From Viola odorata (Eukaryota; Streptophyta; Magnoliopsida; Malpighiales; Violaceae): a stretch of 64,000 nt of DNA. The notes under the pieces are model-generated. The model saw nothing but the letters and a program-made list of their open reading frames with translations. It was not told where the DNA came from and ran no database searches. The DNA lies in contig OY829546.1 of the NCBI GenBank assembly GCA_963691705.1, forward strand, positions 6,582,001 through 6,646,000, given 5' to 3'. This document shows positions 47,613 through 59,270 of this stretch, piece by piece. How positions within the stretch are numbered: position 1 is the first letter of the stretch; each line of letters opens with the position of its first letter. The position numbers and the translations under genes are program-made.

Positions 47613-48839
47613 ATGGATGAAATTGAAATCCCCCAGTTTTTTATCTGCCCCATATCTCTCCAAATCATGAAAGATCCGGTAACAACCGTTACCGGAATCA
47701 CATACGATCGCGACAGCATCGAGCATTGGCTATTCACCGGCGAGAGTACATCTTGCCCCGTAACCAAACAGCCTCTACCGAAAGAATTAGACATAACTCC
47801 CAACCATACTCTCCGCAGATTGATTCAAGCATGGTGCATGGAAAATGCATCCAACGGCATTGACCGGATCCCGACCCCGAAATCCTGCCCCGACAAATCT
47901 CATTTCCTTAAACTCCTCCGCGGCCTAAAACAACAACAACATCAAGATTCTCAAATCAAGACACTCCGGCAGCTGGAGCTGCTCACGATTGAGAACGAGA
48001 GAAATCGGAAGCAAATGGTGGAAGCAGGAGTGCCTAAAGCTTTGTTACTATTCGTTGTAAGTTGTTACAAGAAATCTCTAACCGGAGGGTTGCAAGAAGC
48101 GGTAAGTATCCTGCGGTACACGAAGATTCCATCGACTGAATTGTCCGCTATAGTTAAAGAAAATGATCATATCGTTTCTTCGATTACGTGGATTTTGGGT
48201 TGCAATTTGGATCATCATGTTAAATCTAACACGCTCCAACTACTAAAGTTGGTGTTTGAAGATGCGAGTTCGGGCGTTCTTGAAAGGCTGAAACCTGAAG
48301 TCTTCGAAAATATTATTGACTTCTTGCGGGAAAGATCATCGATCACGCAAGAAGGGGTTAAGGCCGCGCTGCACGTGATGTTAGACGCTTGTCCGTACGG
48401 GAGGAATCGGGTCAAGATGGTCGAATACGGAGCTGTGTTCGAGCTGATTGAGATTGAATTGGGATCTTGTCCGGATAAAAGAACTACGGAGCTGATTTTT
48501 GCTGTACTTTTTCATCTTTGTTGTTGCGCGGATGGGAGAGCGCAGTTCTTGGGCCACGGTGGTGGGATTGCGGTGCTGGCGAAGAGGATCTTGAGGGTAT
48601 CGGCGGCCGTGGATGATCGGGCGGTTTTGATTCTTGCATTGATTTGTAAATTTTCGGGGTCGAGTTTGGTGTTTCAAGAAATGTTGGAAGTGAAAGCTGT
48701 GACGAAGCTGTGTTCAATGTTGCAAGTTGGCTGTGCGCCGTATTTGAAGGATAAGGCACTGGAAATTCTTAGATCACATTTTGATGAGTGGAAAAACTCT
48801 CCTTGTATTACCGCTCTATCTCTTGAAAGGGTATGTTAA
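47613..48839 (+). CDS. PUB22/23-like: U-box E3 ubiquitin ligase, PUB22/23/24 type (408 aa)
   Basis: Plant U-box ligases of this clade ubiquitinate targets in the cytosol. In Arabidopsis PUB22, PUB23 and PUB24 dampen immune signalling, and PUB22/23 affect drought responses. The single exon starts at MDEIEIPQFF, the family N-terminus. An in-frame ATG 12 codons upstream (47577) gives a non-conserved extension and is less likely. The U-box spans about residues 6-80 (FFICPISLQIMKDPVTTVTG, TYDRDSIEHWL, CPVTKQPL, PNHTLRRLIQAWC). The rest is the ARM-like repeat region, with ACPYGRNRVKMVEYGAVFEL and a terminal EWKNSPC. The protein ends ITALSLERVC, unlike the LLSSYPAA end of its neighbour. A MITE starts two bases after the stop, so the last residues may have been altered. 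Confidence 0.92.
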   Translation: MDEIEIPQFFICPISLQIMKDPVTTVTGITYDRDSIEHWLFTGESTSCPVTKQPLPKELDITPNHTLRRLIQAWCMENASNGIDRIPTPKSCPDKSHFLKLLRGLKQQQHQDSQIKTLRQLELLTIENERNRKQMVEAGVPKALLLFVVSCYKKSLTGGLQEAVSILRYTKIPSTELSAIVKENDHIVSSITWILGCNLDHHVKSNTLQLLKLVFEDASSGVLERLKPEVFENIIDFLRERSSITQEGVKAALHVMLDACPYGRNRVKMVEYGAVFELIEIELGSCPDKRTTELIFAVLFHLCCCADGRAQFLGHGGGIAVLAKRILRVSAAVDDRAVLILALICKFSGSSLVFQEMLEVKAVTKLCSMLQVGCAPYLKDKALEILRSHFDEWKNSPCITALSLERVC

Positions 48840-48841
48840 GG

Positions 48842-48990
48842 AAAAAATTTGGGTACATCATGATGTACTTATATCATGATCTAGAATGATGATACCTACC
48901 CTAAATAGTGTTAGAATACCACTATTCTTGACATTTTTGGACACGTGTCATCATCTTATATCATGATGTGATGTACCTACCCAAATTTTA
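48842..48990 (+). mobile_element. MITE copy 2 immediately after the PUB stop codon
   Basis: The ends AAAATTTGGGTACATC (from 48844) and GTACCTACCCAAATTTT (to 48989) are inverted repeats. The body shares TATTCTTGACATTTTTGGAC and ACACGTGTCATCATC with the copy at 12404-12521, in opposite orientation. It begins two bases after the TAA of the PUB gene and must form its proximal 3'-UTR. It carries a palindromic G-box GACACGTGTC. No coding capacity. Confidence 0.75.
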
Positions 48991-50771
48991 CTCGGTATCT
49001 TATCCTTAGTTTATTTATCAATTTTTTCAGGAAAAAAAATTAAAAAACGTATATTTACCATTCTTAGATGGTATATATTTGAGATTGTATTCTATTTTTT
49101 CTCACCACAGATTTACGTTAAAATATATGTTTTGGACGTTGAATCTCTAATAACTTGAAGTATTTAGACATCAATTTGTTAACCTCTTTGGTACAATTTT
49201 GAATAGTGGAAAATATATTGTCGGTCGTATAAATTAATTCCATTACATAATTACAAATGACATTACTCATTTTTTTCTCCCCTTTTTAAAGTGAGGTAAT
49301 AAAGTTTTTTTTTTAATGTGAAAGAGGTTAAGTGTTCCATTAATAAAATGAAAGTGCAATATTTGGGTCCAAAATTGTTTTCTATTAGTACAAAAGATGG
49401 TAAGTATATTAATAACAAGGAGAATGAGACCAAAGTTGTAAAACCTGGCCCGGCTATAAAGGCGGTAAAGGAGAGAAGGTCGAAAATCGGATGTTTAACT
49501 GAAGTCGAATCGATATAATTCATAATTTTAATAAATTAGTAAATAAAAATTATATTTATATAGAGTATAATATTTTTTTAAATAAATAAAAAATTTACTT
49601 GTATTTATATTATTTCACAAATTGGTACTTCATCTCTTATAAACATTTCACAAATTGAAACCAAATATACATCTATGTCCTTCATAGCCAATATGGATTG
49701 GTTGTGCTCATAACACTTGAAAAATCAAAATTCAGTAACGGATAAAACTTCCATAGCACAATCGTCCAAGAAAATTAAGGTGGCCAAAACATTTTTATCT
49801 TTCATATTTTTAAAAAAATTAATAAATTAATGAACATATAGTTTATTAGTTATTTTATTAATGATAAAGATGCCGCTAAAAACTCAAAACAAGATATGAA
49901 TTGATTATCACATCCACCTATAAAATAAATTAAAAAAATAAAGAGGATATTCAGAAGAATAATTGAAGTGATAGCAAATGTGTGACAAAATTATGATATG
50001 ATTCGTCAACGAGATTTTATTAAGTGGGCTTAGAATTATGCAGCGTTTTGGGCCTGTTGGTTTTGATGTGAGCCCAATTTTTTATGAGCGTATTTTTTTT
50101 GGAGGGCTTTTCATGAGCGAAACTACCAATCAAAAGTTTGAAAAATGTCTGTGGGGTATGAGTCGCGTAAGACCGTTCACATTATTCATGTTCCTTTTTT
50201 TTTTGGGCACGTTATTCATGTTTGGTGGGGATTTTATATAGGAAGACAACGTTTGAATCCGCACGTGCTAATCGTGTAAAAGACCAAAAACAATGGATTA
50301 TGCCAAAACCATCATTAGCTACTTTTCAGTCCACTTAAGAAAATTTAGTAAATGCATTTCAATTAGTATAGGTGTGTGCAAAGATAGCAATTGCGTCCGT
50401 GAATATAAATATTCGTTCAATACTCGTAATTATAGATGGGCATTACTCATATATTGTGGATATTTTGTGAGTGTGAATATACTCGTACTAGAAAAATTGT
50501 AAATACAAATAATAATTCTAGCCATTGGATAGTTAATCTCTTTAAAATTTATTTTTTATAAATTATGATATCGCCAAAACTAGATTTAATGGGTAAATTA
50601 TTCATTTTTTTAAACCAACCCTTAAAATACGTAGATCCAAAGTTGCATAATTAAACTTTATATTAATTATCTTGGTGCCAAATTGATCATAATATTTTCC
50701 CAGAAGCATACTAATCAAAATTTCTCTTAGTACTTAACTCAATAAAATAGGTAACTTCAAGAAAAAAATTA
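48991..50771. other. Intergenic DNA between the two PUB genes, part 1
   Basis: No supported gene. A 66-codon frame at 49318-49518 has a protein-like but unrecognised composition and begins at a non-ATG codon. Frames at 50038-50502 have no domain. Remaining DNA is AT-rich. Confidence 0.45.
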
Positions 50772-50773
50772 TA

Positions 50774-51033
50774 CTCCCTCCGGGGCGAAACAAACGTCGT
50801 TTTAGCATTTGCTTTTACTGTTTCAGTACGTATCTTAAAACGGCCGGAACAGTCACTATTTGAGACAATTTTGCCCCTAATTTTTTCGAGAAAGTACGTT
50901 AAGGATTAACGTACGTTAGAAAAAAAGTACGGAATTTTTTGGGGTCAAATAGTGAGTCATCCGGCCTCCTCGATATGCGTTTCCTACTGAATATTGGGAT
51001 GCGAGGAAGTCATTTGTTTTGCCCCAGAGGGAG
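50774..51033. mobile_element. Stowaway-like MITE, about 260 bp
   Basis: TA-flanked ends CTCCCTCCGGGGCGAAACAA (50774) and TTTGTTTTGCCCCAGAGGGA (to 51032) are inverted repeats with the plant Stowaway signature. Inner blocks also pair (CACTATTTGA with TCAAATAGTG, and ACGGCCGGA with TCCGGCC). A small palindrome GTACGTTA...TAACGTAC sits in the centre. Subterminal TTTCAG...CGGCCGGAA resembles the MITE at 10004. Confidence 0.8.
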
Positions 51034-51035
51034 TA

Positions 51036-52367
51036 TTACTTAAGAATAAGATTAAAGACTTCGAAGTCTTTAAGGAATACGCATAAAATGTTACATCGAC
51101 TTGTCCTAAATTTACCGTTACTATTTTTTCTTTGAACTTTATTAAAGAATGAATTTCAAATTAAACAATATAAATAAATAATTTACATAAAATTTAAATA
51201 TTTTAAGTTGACCCAAACTATTTATATGAGTAGATGATAACCTACTCAATTGTCAACCTAGGAAAGATGTATGAATACATGTATATACATACATCAATAA
51301 TCAACAAGAATAGTTATAAGTGTCATATTTGCAAATTGCATCAATGATCACCGGCGTTGACGGGGTAGCTTAGTGTGTACAGTTGTAGATTAATAAGTGA
51401 CAGTTTATGTCTACGAATTGGGAGTTGACCAACCACCGCCCAAGCATGTACTTAAATGGCAGCAACTGGCAAACTATTCGCGGGTCAAGATTGAGGAAGC
51501 GAGAAGCAAGACTGCTTCTCATCAAAATTAATTAATTATTCAAATAAAATTAACAAAAAAAAATTATAAAACCAAAATGGTAAGCCGTGAAGAAAGAAAG
51601 AAAAAGAAGAAGAAGGAATTAGGTTCCCAATTTCGTTACGGATAAAAGTAAAATTTGAACTCGAAAAAATATCGGTAAGCTATATATTTATTGGTTATTC
51701 AATAAAGGACTATTGGTTGGTGGATCGAATGTGTGGTAGTCTTCTTTTTGGTTATCCAACACACTGGGCCTAGAGTATAGTGGCCTACCCAACTCTATAT
51801 CTCGCGTCAAGTTATTTGGTTACCTCTTTTCTTTTCTTTTCAGCATTTCTGAATTTCTTTTAGTTTTGGGAAATTTTTCTTCGGAAAAATAATTAATCTA
51901 CTCTCTTTTTTTTTCAGACAAATTATTTTTCCAAAAATAAAAACGCGTCGTATATGAAATTTACTTTCATTATAACTTTTATCAAAATAGTTTCCAAAAT
52001 AAATGGGGTCTTGATATCAAATTTATTTTTGCAACATCAAATTTAGTGAAACCCAAATTTTAGACAATCTAAAAATTTCAACTCCACAGTATCCTTTGCA
52101 GTTTGCAAAGTAGTTTTTTTTTTCATCAAAAAGTTAGGGCTTAGATCGACGATTAGGGTGGGGTGCGAATTCATGTTTTCTTTTATATAAACCAAGAAAA
52201 TAAAGACTTGCACTCGAAGAAAAATAGCCGACGCTTCTCACTACGCACATGCTCTTTTACAAGATTTCCTTGGAACGAAGGGCTTACTTTTTGCAAAGTC
52301 AGACCCCATTTTGCGCCCATGCATGCATTAATCCATAAATTGATGGGAAAACAAAGAAAATAAAAAA
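51036..52367. other. Intergenic DNA between the two PUB genes, part 2
   Basis: AT-rich with homopolymer runs. No conserved frame, RNA gene or transposon end found. Confidence 0.5.
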
Positions 52368-52743
52368 GGGGTAATAGCTTAAAACATCCCTGTACTAACC
52401 GCGAAAAACAAACTCCTCCCCCGAACTTTAAAAACGTTAATACACCTCCCCTGAACTACGTTGATCGTGCAATTAGCCCCTTCTGTCCATAATTAATTAA
52501 ATTTTTTGTGATTTTTTGGAATTTTTTACAATGTTTCTTGATTTTTAGGTTAATTACATTTTTTATAGAATTTTTACATGTTTTTTAGAATTTTTAGAAT
52601 TTTTTTAAAATTTTAAAAATGTGCATTGAGGGGCCTTTTTGTCCGAAAATAATAATCCAGGGAAGGTGTATTAGCGTTTTTGAAGTTCGGGGGAGGAGTT
52701 TGTTTTTCACGATTAGTACAAGGATGTTTTAAGCTATTACCCC
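52368..52743. mobile_element. MITE with long terminal inverted repeats, 376 bp (possibly Mutator-like)
   Basis: The ends GGGGTAATAGCTTAAAACAT (52368) and ATGTTTTAAGCTATTACCCC (to 52743) are perfect inverted repeats. The pairing continues with few mismatches for about 90 bases, past AACAAACTCCTCCCCCGAAC and its complement. The flanks AAATAAAAAA and AACTAAAAAA give a near-match target duplication of 9-10 bp, as expected for Mutator-like elements. The flanks are A-rich, so this is weak. The centre is T-rich and non-coding. Confidence 0.75.
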
Positions 52744-54043
52744 AACTAAAAAAAGAATTGATCAAAATACTCTCTTTATAAAAAATAAAAAAAGTAATGA
52801 AAATGATAAAATGTCAAAGATGGATGCAAATTAATGTACACCACACATCTTGATCAAGTACTGGTCAACTCCGAGAGATTAGTGGGACAAAATTAATTAG
52901 TTTAAGAGTAGGACTGATGGGAGTGTGAGGGAGGCAGATGGTGCGCACCAATTAGCCAGAAAAATGTGGCCATTCCATAAACTTTTGTCGGCACCCATTT
53001 CTCACTCGTACTAGTATCCCACGAGTTAGAAAGAATTTGTTTTTTTCCGATTTTTTTTCCAATTAAGACTATCTTATTTGAATTCTATTGAGTTTTTAAA
53101 GAGTTCTAATTTTTCTATTTCCAAAATTTGAGCTCAAACTCTTAGTTAAAAAGACAGTGAAATCCTTTTACCACTTAAATATAACGAGTGATTGTATTCA
53201 ATCTCTTTCTTAGTTACCGAATAATAATAATTTAAGAGAAAAGAAGAAGAATTGTTCTTTTCTTTTATGTAGAAAGTCAAAAGGCCGGCCGCTAATTGCT
53301 GTTTCTTCTTCTTCTCCCTTCTTTTTTTTATGAAAAAAAATATTTTAAAAAGATTTACTACTACTATTTAATAGTAAAATATTATTTTGGTGGTTGGATC
53401 TGTTTTATTTGTGTTCAGATGAGACAAAGTCTATATAATTAGTAGTAGTATAATTAAATAAAAAAATTACTTAGGTCAGGATCAGATCAGGAAAACGTTT
53501 TGTTGGTTACCGGTGCAAAACCATATAATGGTTAATAAAGTAGTAAAACAGAATGTATGAGGTTAATTAATTAATTAGTCATGAAGTAATTTTCAACCTT
53601 TCTCGCTTTTTTACCTAGGTGGGTATACGATTTGAATATAAATCTAAATTTTTATTAGCAATTTTATTATCGGCAGCAAGATAACCAATAATTAACACCA
53701 AACTATTTTTATCGTCTAAATTATAAGGTGCATCTCAAAAGCTGCTAATATTTACGTACTTTATATATAACCGAACCAATAAAATTTTCTATAAAACAGT
53801 GAGAATATTGAATAATTAAAAATATATAATATAGCAAGACTTGATCTGAATTTTTTGATTAGAACTAAAGTAGCACAATCTGCACATTGATGACCTGGTA
53901 AAGTGATTCATTCTTGAGCCTTTCAATTGCTTAGAAAAGTCATACCTATCCATCCCTTCGCTCTGTATTTTCCGTGTTTTGACTTTCTCATTTTTAGCAT
54001 GCGCTCCTTTACTCTCTTCTACTCTCCTTCCTTCCCCCCCTAC
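52744..54043. other. Upstream region of the second PUB gene
   Basis: AT-rich, no gene recognised. The last part becomes CT-rich towards the promoter (ACTCTCTTCTACTCTCC near 54011-54030). Confidence 0.5.
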
Positions 54044-54044
54044 A

Positions 54045-54050
54045 TATAAA
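54045..54050 (+). promoter_or_regulatory. TATA box of the second PUB gene
   Basis: ACATATAAAAAC with TATAAA at 54045-54050 follows a CT-rich tract. The leader would be about 115 bases and includes an AAGAAGAAAGAAG repeat (54111-54136) before the start codon. Confidence 0.6.
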
Positions 54051-54192
54051 AACCAACCCATTCCTCTCCAAAAATAATTCAAACCAAACTCGCTTCTCTC
54101 TACCAACAAAAAGAAGAAAGAAGAAAGAAGAAAGAAAATCTTATTGTTCATCTAAAAACTTTCATCAACAACTCAAAATCAGTTCTAATCCA

Positions 54193-55425
54193 ATGGAAGA
54201 GATTGATGTCCCCCAGTTTTTTCTCTGCCCCATTTCTCTTCAGATCATGAAAGACCCAGTTACTCTCCCCACCGGAATCACTTACGACCGCGACAGCATC
54301 GAGAAATGGTTATTCTCAGGCAAGAACACCACATGTCCCGTCACCAAACAAGTCGTATCCGATTGTGAGTTAACCCCGAACCACACTCTTCGCCGGCTCC
54401 TCCAATCTTGGTGCACACTCAACGCCTCTTATGGAATCGAAAGGATCCCAACACCGAAACCCGCCATCAACAGATCACAGATTTCCAAGCTACTTAAAGA
54501 CGCCAAATCACCACACCAACAGCTCAAGTGTCTAAGAAGGCTGAGATCGATCGCGAACGAGAACGAAACGAATAAAAGGTGTATGGAAAGTGCAGGATGC
54601 GTAGATTTCTTGGCTGCAATAGTCAGCAATGATAGTAAGCATTTGTTCGCTGATTCGTCCGAGTACGAGATCTCAAGACCAGGCAGCGAAGCCTTGAGCA
54701 TTCTCTACGCTATGCAGTTATCAGAATCTGGGTTAAAGAATCTCGCCGCGAAAAATGTGGATTTCATTGAATCATTAACCAGAGTTATGCAGGGAGGAAG
54801 CTACGAGTCACGAGCTTACGCAATCCTGTTGCTGAAATCAGTCCTAGAAGTTGCGGATCCGATGAAATTACTGACCTTAACACGCGAATTCTTTGCGGAA
54901 ATTGTGCAAGTCCTGCGTGATCAGATCTCTCTCAAGGCAACAAAAGCTGCATTGCAGGTACTAATCAGTGTCTGCCCTTGGGGTAGGAACAGGATCAAAG
55001 CAATCGAAACAAACGGTGTCGCGGTTTTGGTAGATCTACTCGTGGATTCCTCAGAGAGGAGGATCTGCGAGATGGGATTGATGGTGTTGGATCTGCTCTG
55101 TCAATGCGCAGAAGGGAGATCAGAGCTGTTGAGCCAAGGAGCAGGGCTCGCGGTTGTATCAAAAAAGATTTTGAGAGTTTCGCAGATTGCAAGCGAACGG
55201 GCTGTCAGGATCCTGTTATCTATTTCGAAATTCTGCGCTACTGCAGGTGTTCTTCAGGAAATGCTGCAGATTGGTATGGTGGCTAAGTTGTGTTTGGTAC
55301 TGCATGTGGATTGTGGCAGTAAAATGAAGGAGAAGGCAAGGGAGATCTTGAAATTGCATGGTAGAGTTTGGAAGAAATCTCCTTGCATTCCTGCGAATCT
55401 TCTATCATCATATCCTGCAGCTTGA
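54193..55425 (+). CDS. PUB22/23-like: U-box E3 ubiquitin ligase, PUB22/23 type (410 aa)
   Basis: Single-exon gene of the same clade as the ligase at 47613-48839 and on the same strand, so the pair looks like a tandem duplication. The U-box is at about 5-79 (VPQFFLCPISLQIMKDPVTL, TYDRDSIEKWLFSGKNTTCP, PNHTLRRLLQSWC). The ARM-like helical region follows, with VCPWGRNRIKAIETNGVAVL, LLCQCAEGRSELLSQGAGLA and a terminal RVWKKSPCIPANLLSSYP, the typical end of PUB22/23. All conserved U-box core residues (P-I-S, D-P-V, Y-D-R, C-P, N) are present. The frame is undamaged. In Arabidopsis PUB22 and PUB23 act together as negative regulators of PAMP-triggered immunity and of drought tolerance. Assignment to one or the other is not possible from sequence alone. 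Confidence 0.94.
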   Translation: MEEIDVPQFFLCPISLQIMKDPVTLPTGITYDRDSIEKWLFSGKNTTCPVTKQVVSDCELTPNHTLRRLLQSWCTLNASYGIERIPTPKPAINRSQISKLLKDAKSPHQQLKCLRRLRSIANENETNKRCMESAGCVDFLAAIVSNDSKHLFADSSEYEISRPGSEALSILYAMQLSESGLKNLAAKNVDFIESLTRVMQGGSYESRAYAILLLKSVLEVADPMKLLTLTREFFAEIVQVLRDQISLKATKAALQVLISVCPWGRNRIKAIETNGVAVLVDLLVDSSERRICEMGLMVLDLLCQCAEGRSELLSQGAGLAVVSKKILRVSQIASERAVRILLSISKFCATAGVLQEMLQIGMVAKLCLVLHVDCGSKMKEKAREILKLHGRVWKKSPCIPANLLSSYPAA

Positions 55426-58400
55426 AAGAAAAAGAAGGATTTTGTCTCTTTTAGTTTTTTTTTTGTCTTTTTTGGTACATAATTCTTTTATGATCTTAGA
55501 AAAAAAACAGATATACTCTGGCACCAATTGTGTCAAAAAAAAAGTACATGTAGTTTCAGGTTTCAACTGCAAATAGGTTTCGATTTTTAAGGAAATCAAT
55601 GATTATTTGCAAATTTGATCAGATCTTTACATGTCATCCTTTTTGTTTGTAGTTTGTACTCTATATACAGTTTTTTTTCAGTTTTCTTGTGCACTGAAGG
55701 ACAAAGATCAATATCTATCCATTCTAGATATATTCACAAAAATGTTTCCAAATTTTAAGTAATCATGCGTCAACCAGCATTTGATTGGTAGAGTTCAACC
55801 ATGAGTGTAAGATTTGCAGTGTTATTGTTCACGAACACATATTAATTTGAATATCTGGATGTTTCATTGGAAGTAAAATAATTATACGATAATTTTATAA
55901 TACTCAAATATGTACTCCTAATTGAGGATGATGTATACACATAACCATCGATTATCCCATACATGTACGCTTGAGGATTCAGTGAAAGTAATACGCAGCT
56001 GCCGTGAATAATTTGCAATTCGATTTTTATATACGGAGAAAGAAATTAATTATTCACTCTGCACTGTGATGAACCAATCTGAAACCGACACGACAACCAA
56101 AATTTTGTTAGATGGGAATACAATAATATTATACCAGAGGAGACAGTTCATTGGGGCGCTGCTGCTGTCCACATTTGAAGCTTAGCGTTTTGGGGAAACT
56201 AAAGGAACACGTTGGAAGTAGACTTTGGCGTTCGCTAAATAATTAATGCATTCAATTGGGGCGCGCTGCTGCTGTCCACATTTGAATCAGACCGTTGGTG
56301 TGCGCTGGGTTGGGTCAATTTTTTCATTCGTTTTTAGATATACATCTCTTCGATCAATCAGGTAAAATGATAAAAAGATTATCCATCATCTTTAACTTAC
56401 ATTTTAAATTCAAGCTTGAAAAATGAAAAAAAATCATATAAGAAAAGTCGGTTTGGAGTTACCACGCCTCCTCTAAACTTTTTAAAATGTATCGATTTAG
56501 TCCATTAAGTTTATGCATAGTAGCGTATGGTCTTTTAAAAACTTTTTTCCTGGCTCTGCCCCTAGACATTTTAGATGGAAAAAAATAAATAATAACAAAA
56601 TTATGGCTCTTTTGACAAATTAAAATGAAAAAGAAAAAATACTAGTAGAGGATTAGAGATGACACGTTTATGGGGATTAACGTTGGGGTTAAGGTCAATG
56701 ATATTTTGTTACTTTTAGCTTTGAAGTTAAGATAAAGTCAAGCTAGGCAAGCTAATGCATGAATAATTGTCCAGCTATATGTATCGACAATCTTTCACTG
56801 TCAATTGTCAAAGGTTGGTACTAAGTAAACGGAGAAGAAGAATCACTGAATAATGCTAAAACCCATATATGTGGAACTAAACCAAAAAATCAATTAATCA
56901 AGCGGTAGGTAGCTAATTAGCTAGCCATCTCTGATCGAAGGACACGCCATGACATGATCGATCAAGCTGTTGTTTCAACTGGAGTTGTTATTATATAACA
57001 CATGTAACCATGTTAATTAAATTAATTCATTATAATTTAAGCAACGTACCAAAATATACATTCATTTTTTTTTATTTAATACTGATAAATATAGCTTCTA
57101 ACTAGGTAAGGTATCACTTGAACTTTTATTTTCTAATTTGTTTTGTAGTTGATATTTATCAAAGACGTGGCTAGACGACCCATTTATATATATTTGGTTA
57201 ATTAGTATATAATTTATTGAGAGCTTAAATTCATGTTTATCATACCAAGAGCATGATTGCAGCCAAGATCGACATGGCGAGTTAGTCAGAATTTCATGGA
57301 TCATAGTGTTGTCTTTTAGTATTATAAGCAACTTTAGTACTAATTATCAATATTATTATAATACAATTATATTCATTACTAATTATTCTTTCCGTCACAC
57401 AAAAAATGACTCTATGTCAATTGGTAATGAATATAATTTTGACGAGAAAATATTTTTTTCTATTAATTAGGATCTCAAATAAGTCAATAAACATAAAAAA
57501 TTAGGTACTATCAATTGTAATTTAGTATTTGTTTAACCGTTAATGAATCAAGTAATTTTGATACATAGGAAAATTTTATAGTGACGTAGTTAGTTATTAT
57601 TTGAGTCGTGATCTCGTTAAATAGATCTAATGACTGATTAATGATTTTATGATTATAAAATACGATATTTAATTTAAAATAATGTTATTTTACTGTGTTT
57701 GAATAACTATTTTAGAAAAGAAGAAGAAGAGAGAAATTAACGTTGAGGTATAGGGTTCAATTTGTAGCAATGGCCATGAGGATTGCCTAGGCAAATCTGT
57801 GGTTCATAATCTTTGCTTTAATCTGTGTGCTTCTCAATTCCTGCTAAAAGTAGTAGACATCATTTAAAAAAAAATGGAGGGACGACTATGAAAAATTGAA
57901 AATGAGAGGCTAAAATAAAACAGGTATATTCCATTTGAGATCCCAAGTTAAACTAAAGTTCAAGCCATCATGCTGTTGAAGTGATCAGTCGTTGACGTCT
58001 CTCGAAATAAATTCATTGTCGTTCGTTCTATCCAGAAACTTTTGTTGAATGATGAGTTATAATAATGTCAACTAATTAGCAGTATATGCGATATGGCCAT
58101 CAATGTCAATAAACATCCAATCCAATCCTTACGGAACTGCTACAAGTCCCACTGTACAACTAATCATGCAAATGGGTGCACTTAATTGTAAAAATAATAC
58201 TAGTAAAATTTTGATGTGACGTGGTACAATCTCAACGGAAAAATCGATCAGAAATTAAAATCGTCCTATATATCACACTTACGTATAAAAATAATATTAA
58301 TATTTCAATAGAATATGATAAATAAGATATTATCGATCGAAATGAGAGTACATAAAAAAATTTAATGTATCATAAATATAAATAGAGAGTATAAAATGTC

Positions 58401-59270
58401 ACATCGTAAAATAAAAGGACCAAATTGTCATTAAAACTACTAATTAAGATGCGAGTTTAATTACCACAGATTTTACCATTTCGAAATTTGAAAACTCAAG
58501 CCATTGGATTCCCTTGAATATGTTTAGGGTAAGATTTTCATTTATTTACTTTTCAATTTAGATGGGCGGTCGGTCACCGAAATCAAATCCATGCAATTTG
58601 CCAACTTTTGTCGTGAATGCACGCTTTTTAGAGTGCAAGTATGAGTCACTGCAATGCTAATTACCAGACTTTTTGTTCACTCCAACACAGGCCGGTATGT
58701 TAGTGTTCTCAAATAAATAATAATTCTATTTCATAATTCAAAAGCACTCTCTTGTTACATAGTATGATATACTTTTAAACATAGTATAGATTAATTCTTG
58801 TATATATTATTTATTTCACGTTACTCACTCATAAATAGTGAGATTCATTTCATAAAAGATACTTTTAATTATGTGAACAATATGTATCGACCATTTAAAG
58901 TGGGTAATTATTTTTATGTTGCTCAATCACGATGGAATTTCTCTTGTTATTTTTGTACCATCATTCAACAAAATTTTGCAGTGAGTTGGTTTTCTAGTAA
59001 AATGAGAGGATCTTGCGCAAAGTAACACAAAAAACCAAAAAAATTGCATTTTATTTTATAGGTGCTATTAAAGAAGAATATTTGTGATGAACAGAGAAAC
59101 AAAACTTACATTTTGTTTACAGGTTTTCTTTATTGTAAATTCAGGTAAACATATACTGGAAAATGTGTGGATGATTTTACATGATTCTATACATTATACA
59201 GATTTTTATATATAGTAAGAATTACTCAGAAAATTAACAATTATAAATGAAGTAGTAAGCTATGCATCTC
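55426..59270. other. Intergenic stretch between PUB and Dof genes
   Basis: The first few hundred bases are probably PUB 3'-UTR and the last about 250 the 3'-UTR of the minus-strand Dof gene. In between, the DNA is AT-rich with no conserved frame. A duplicated GGGGCGC-CTGCTGCTGTCC block lies at 56147-56287. Confidence 0.5.
56147..56287. repeat. Direct repeat, about 105 bp apart
   Basis: TTCATTGGGGCGCTGCTGCT (56147) and TTCAATTGGGGCGCGCTGCT (56251) both continue GCTGTCCACATTTGAA. The intervening about 70 bases contain AAACTAAAGGAACACG. It is a local duplication in otherwise AT-rich DNA. Confidence 0.75.

Noticed and set aside
49318..49518. 66-codon lysine-rich frame
   Set aside because: Starts at a non-ATG codon and matches nothing I recognise. 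Too short to claim.
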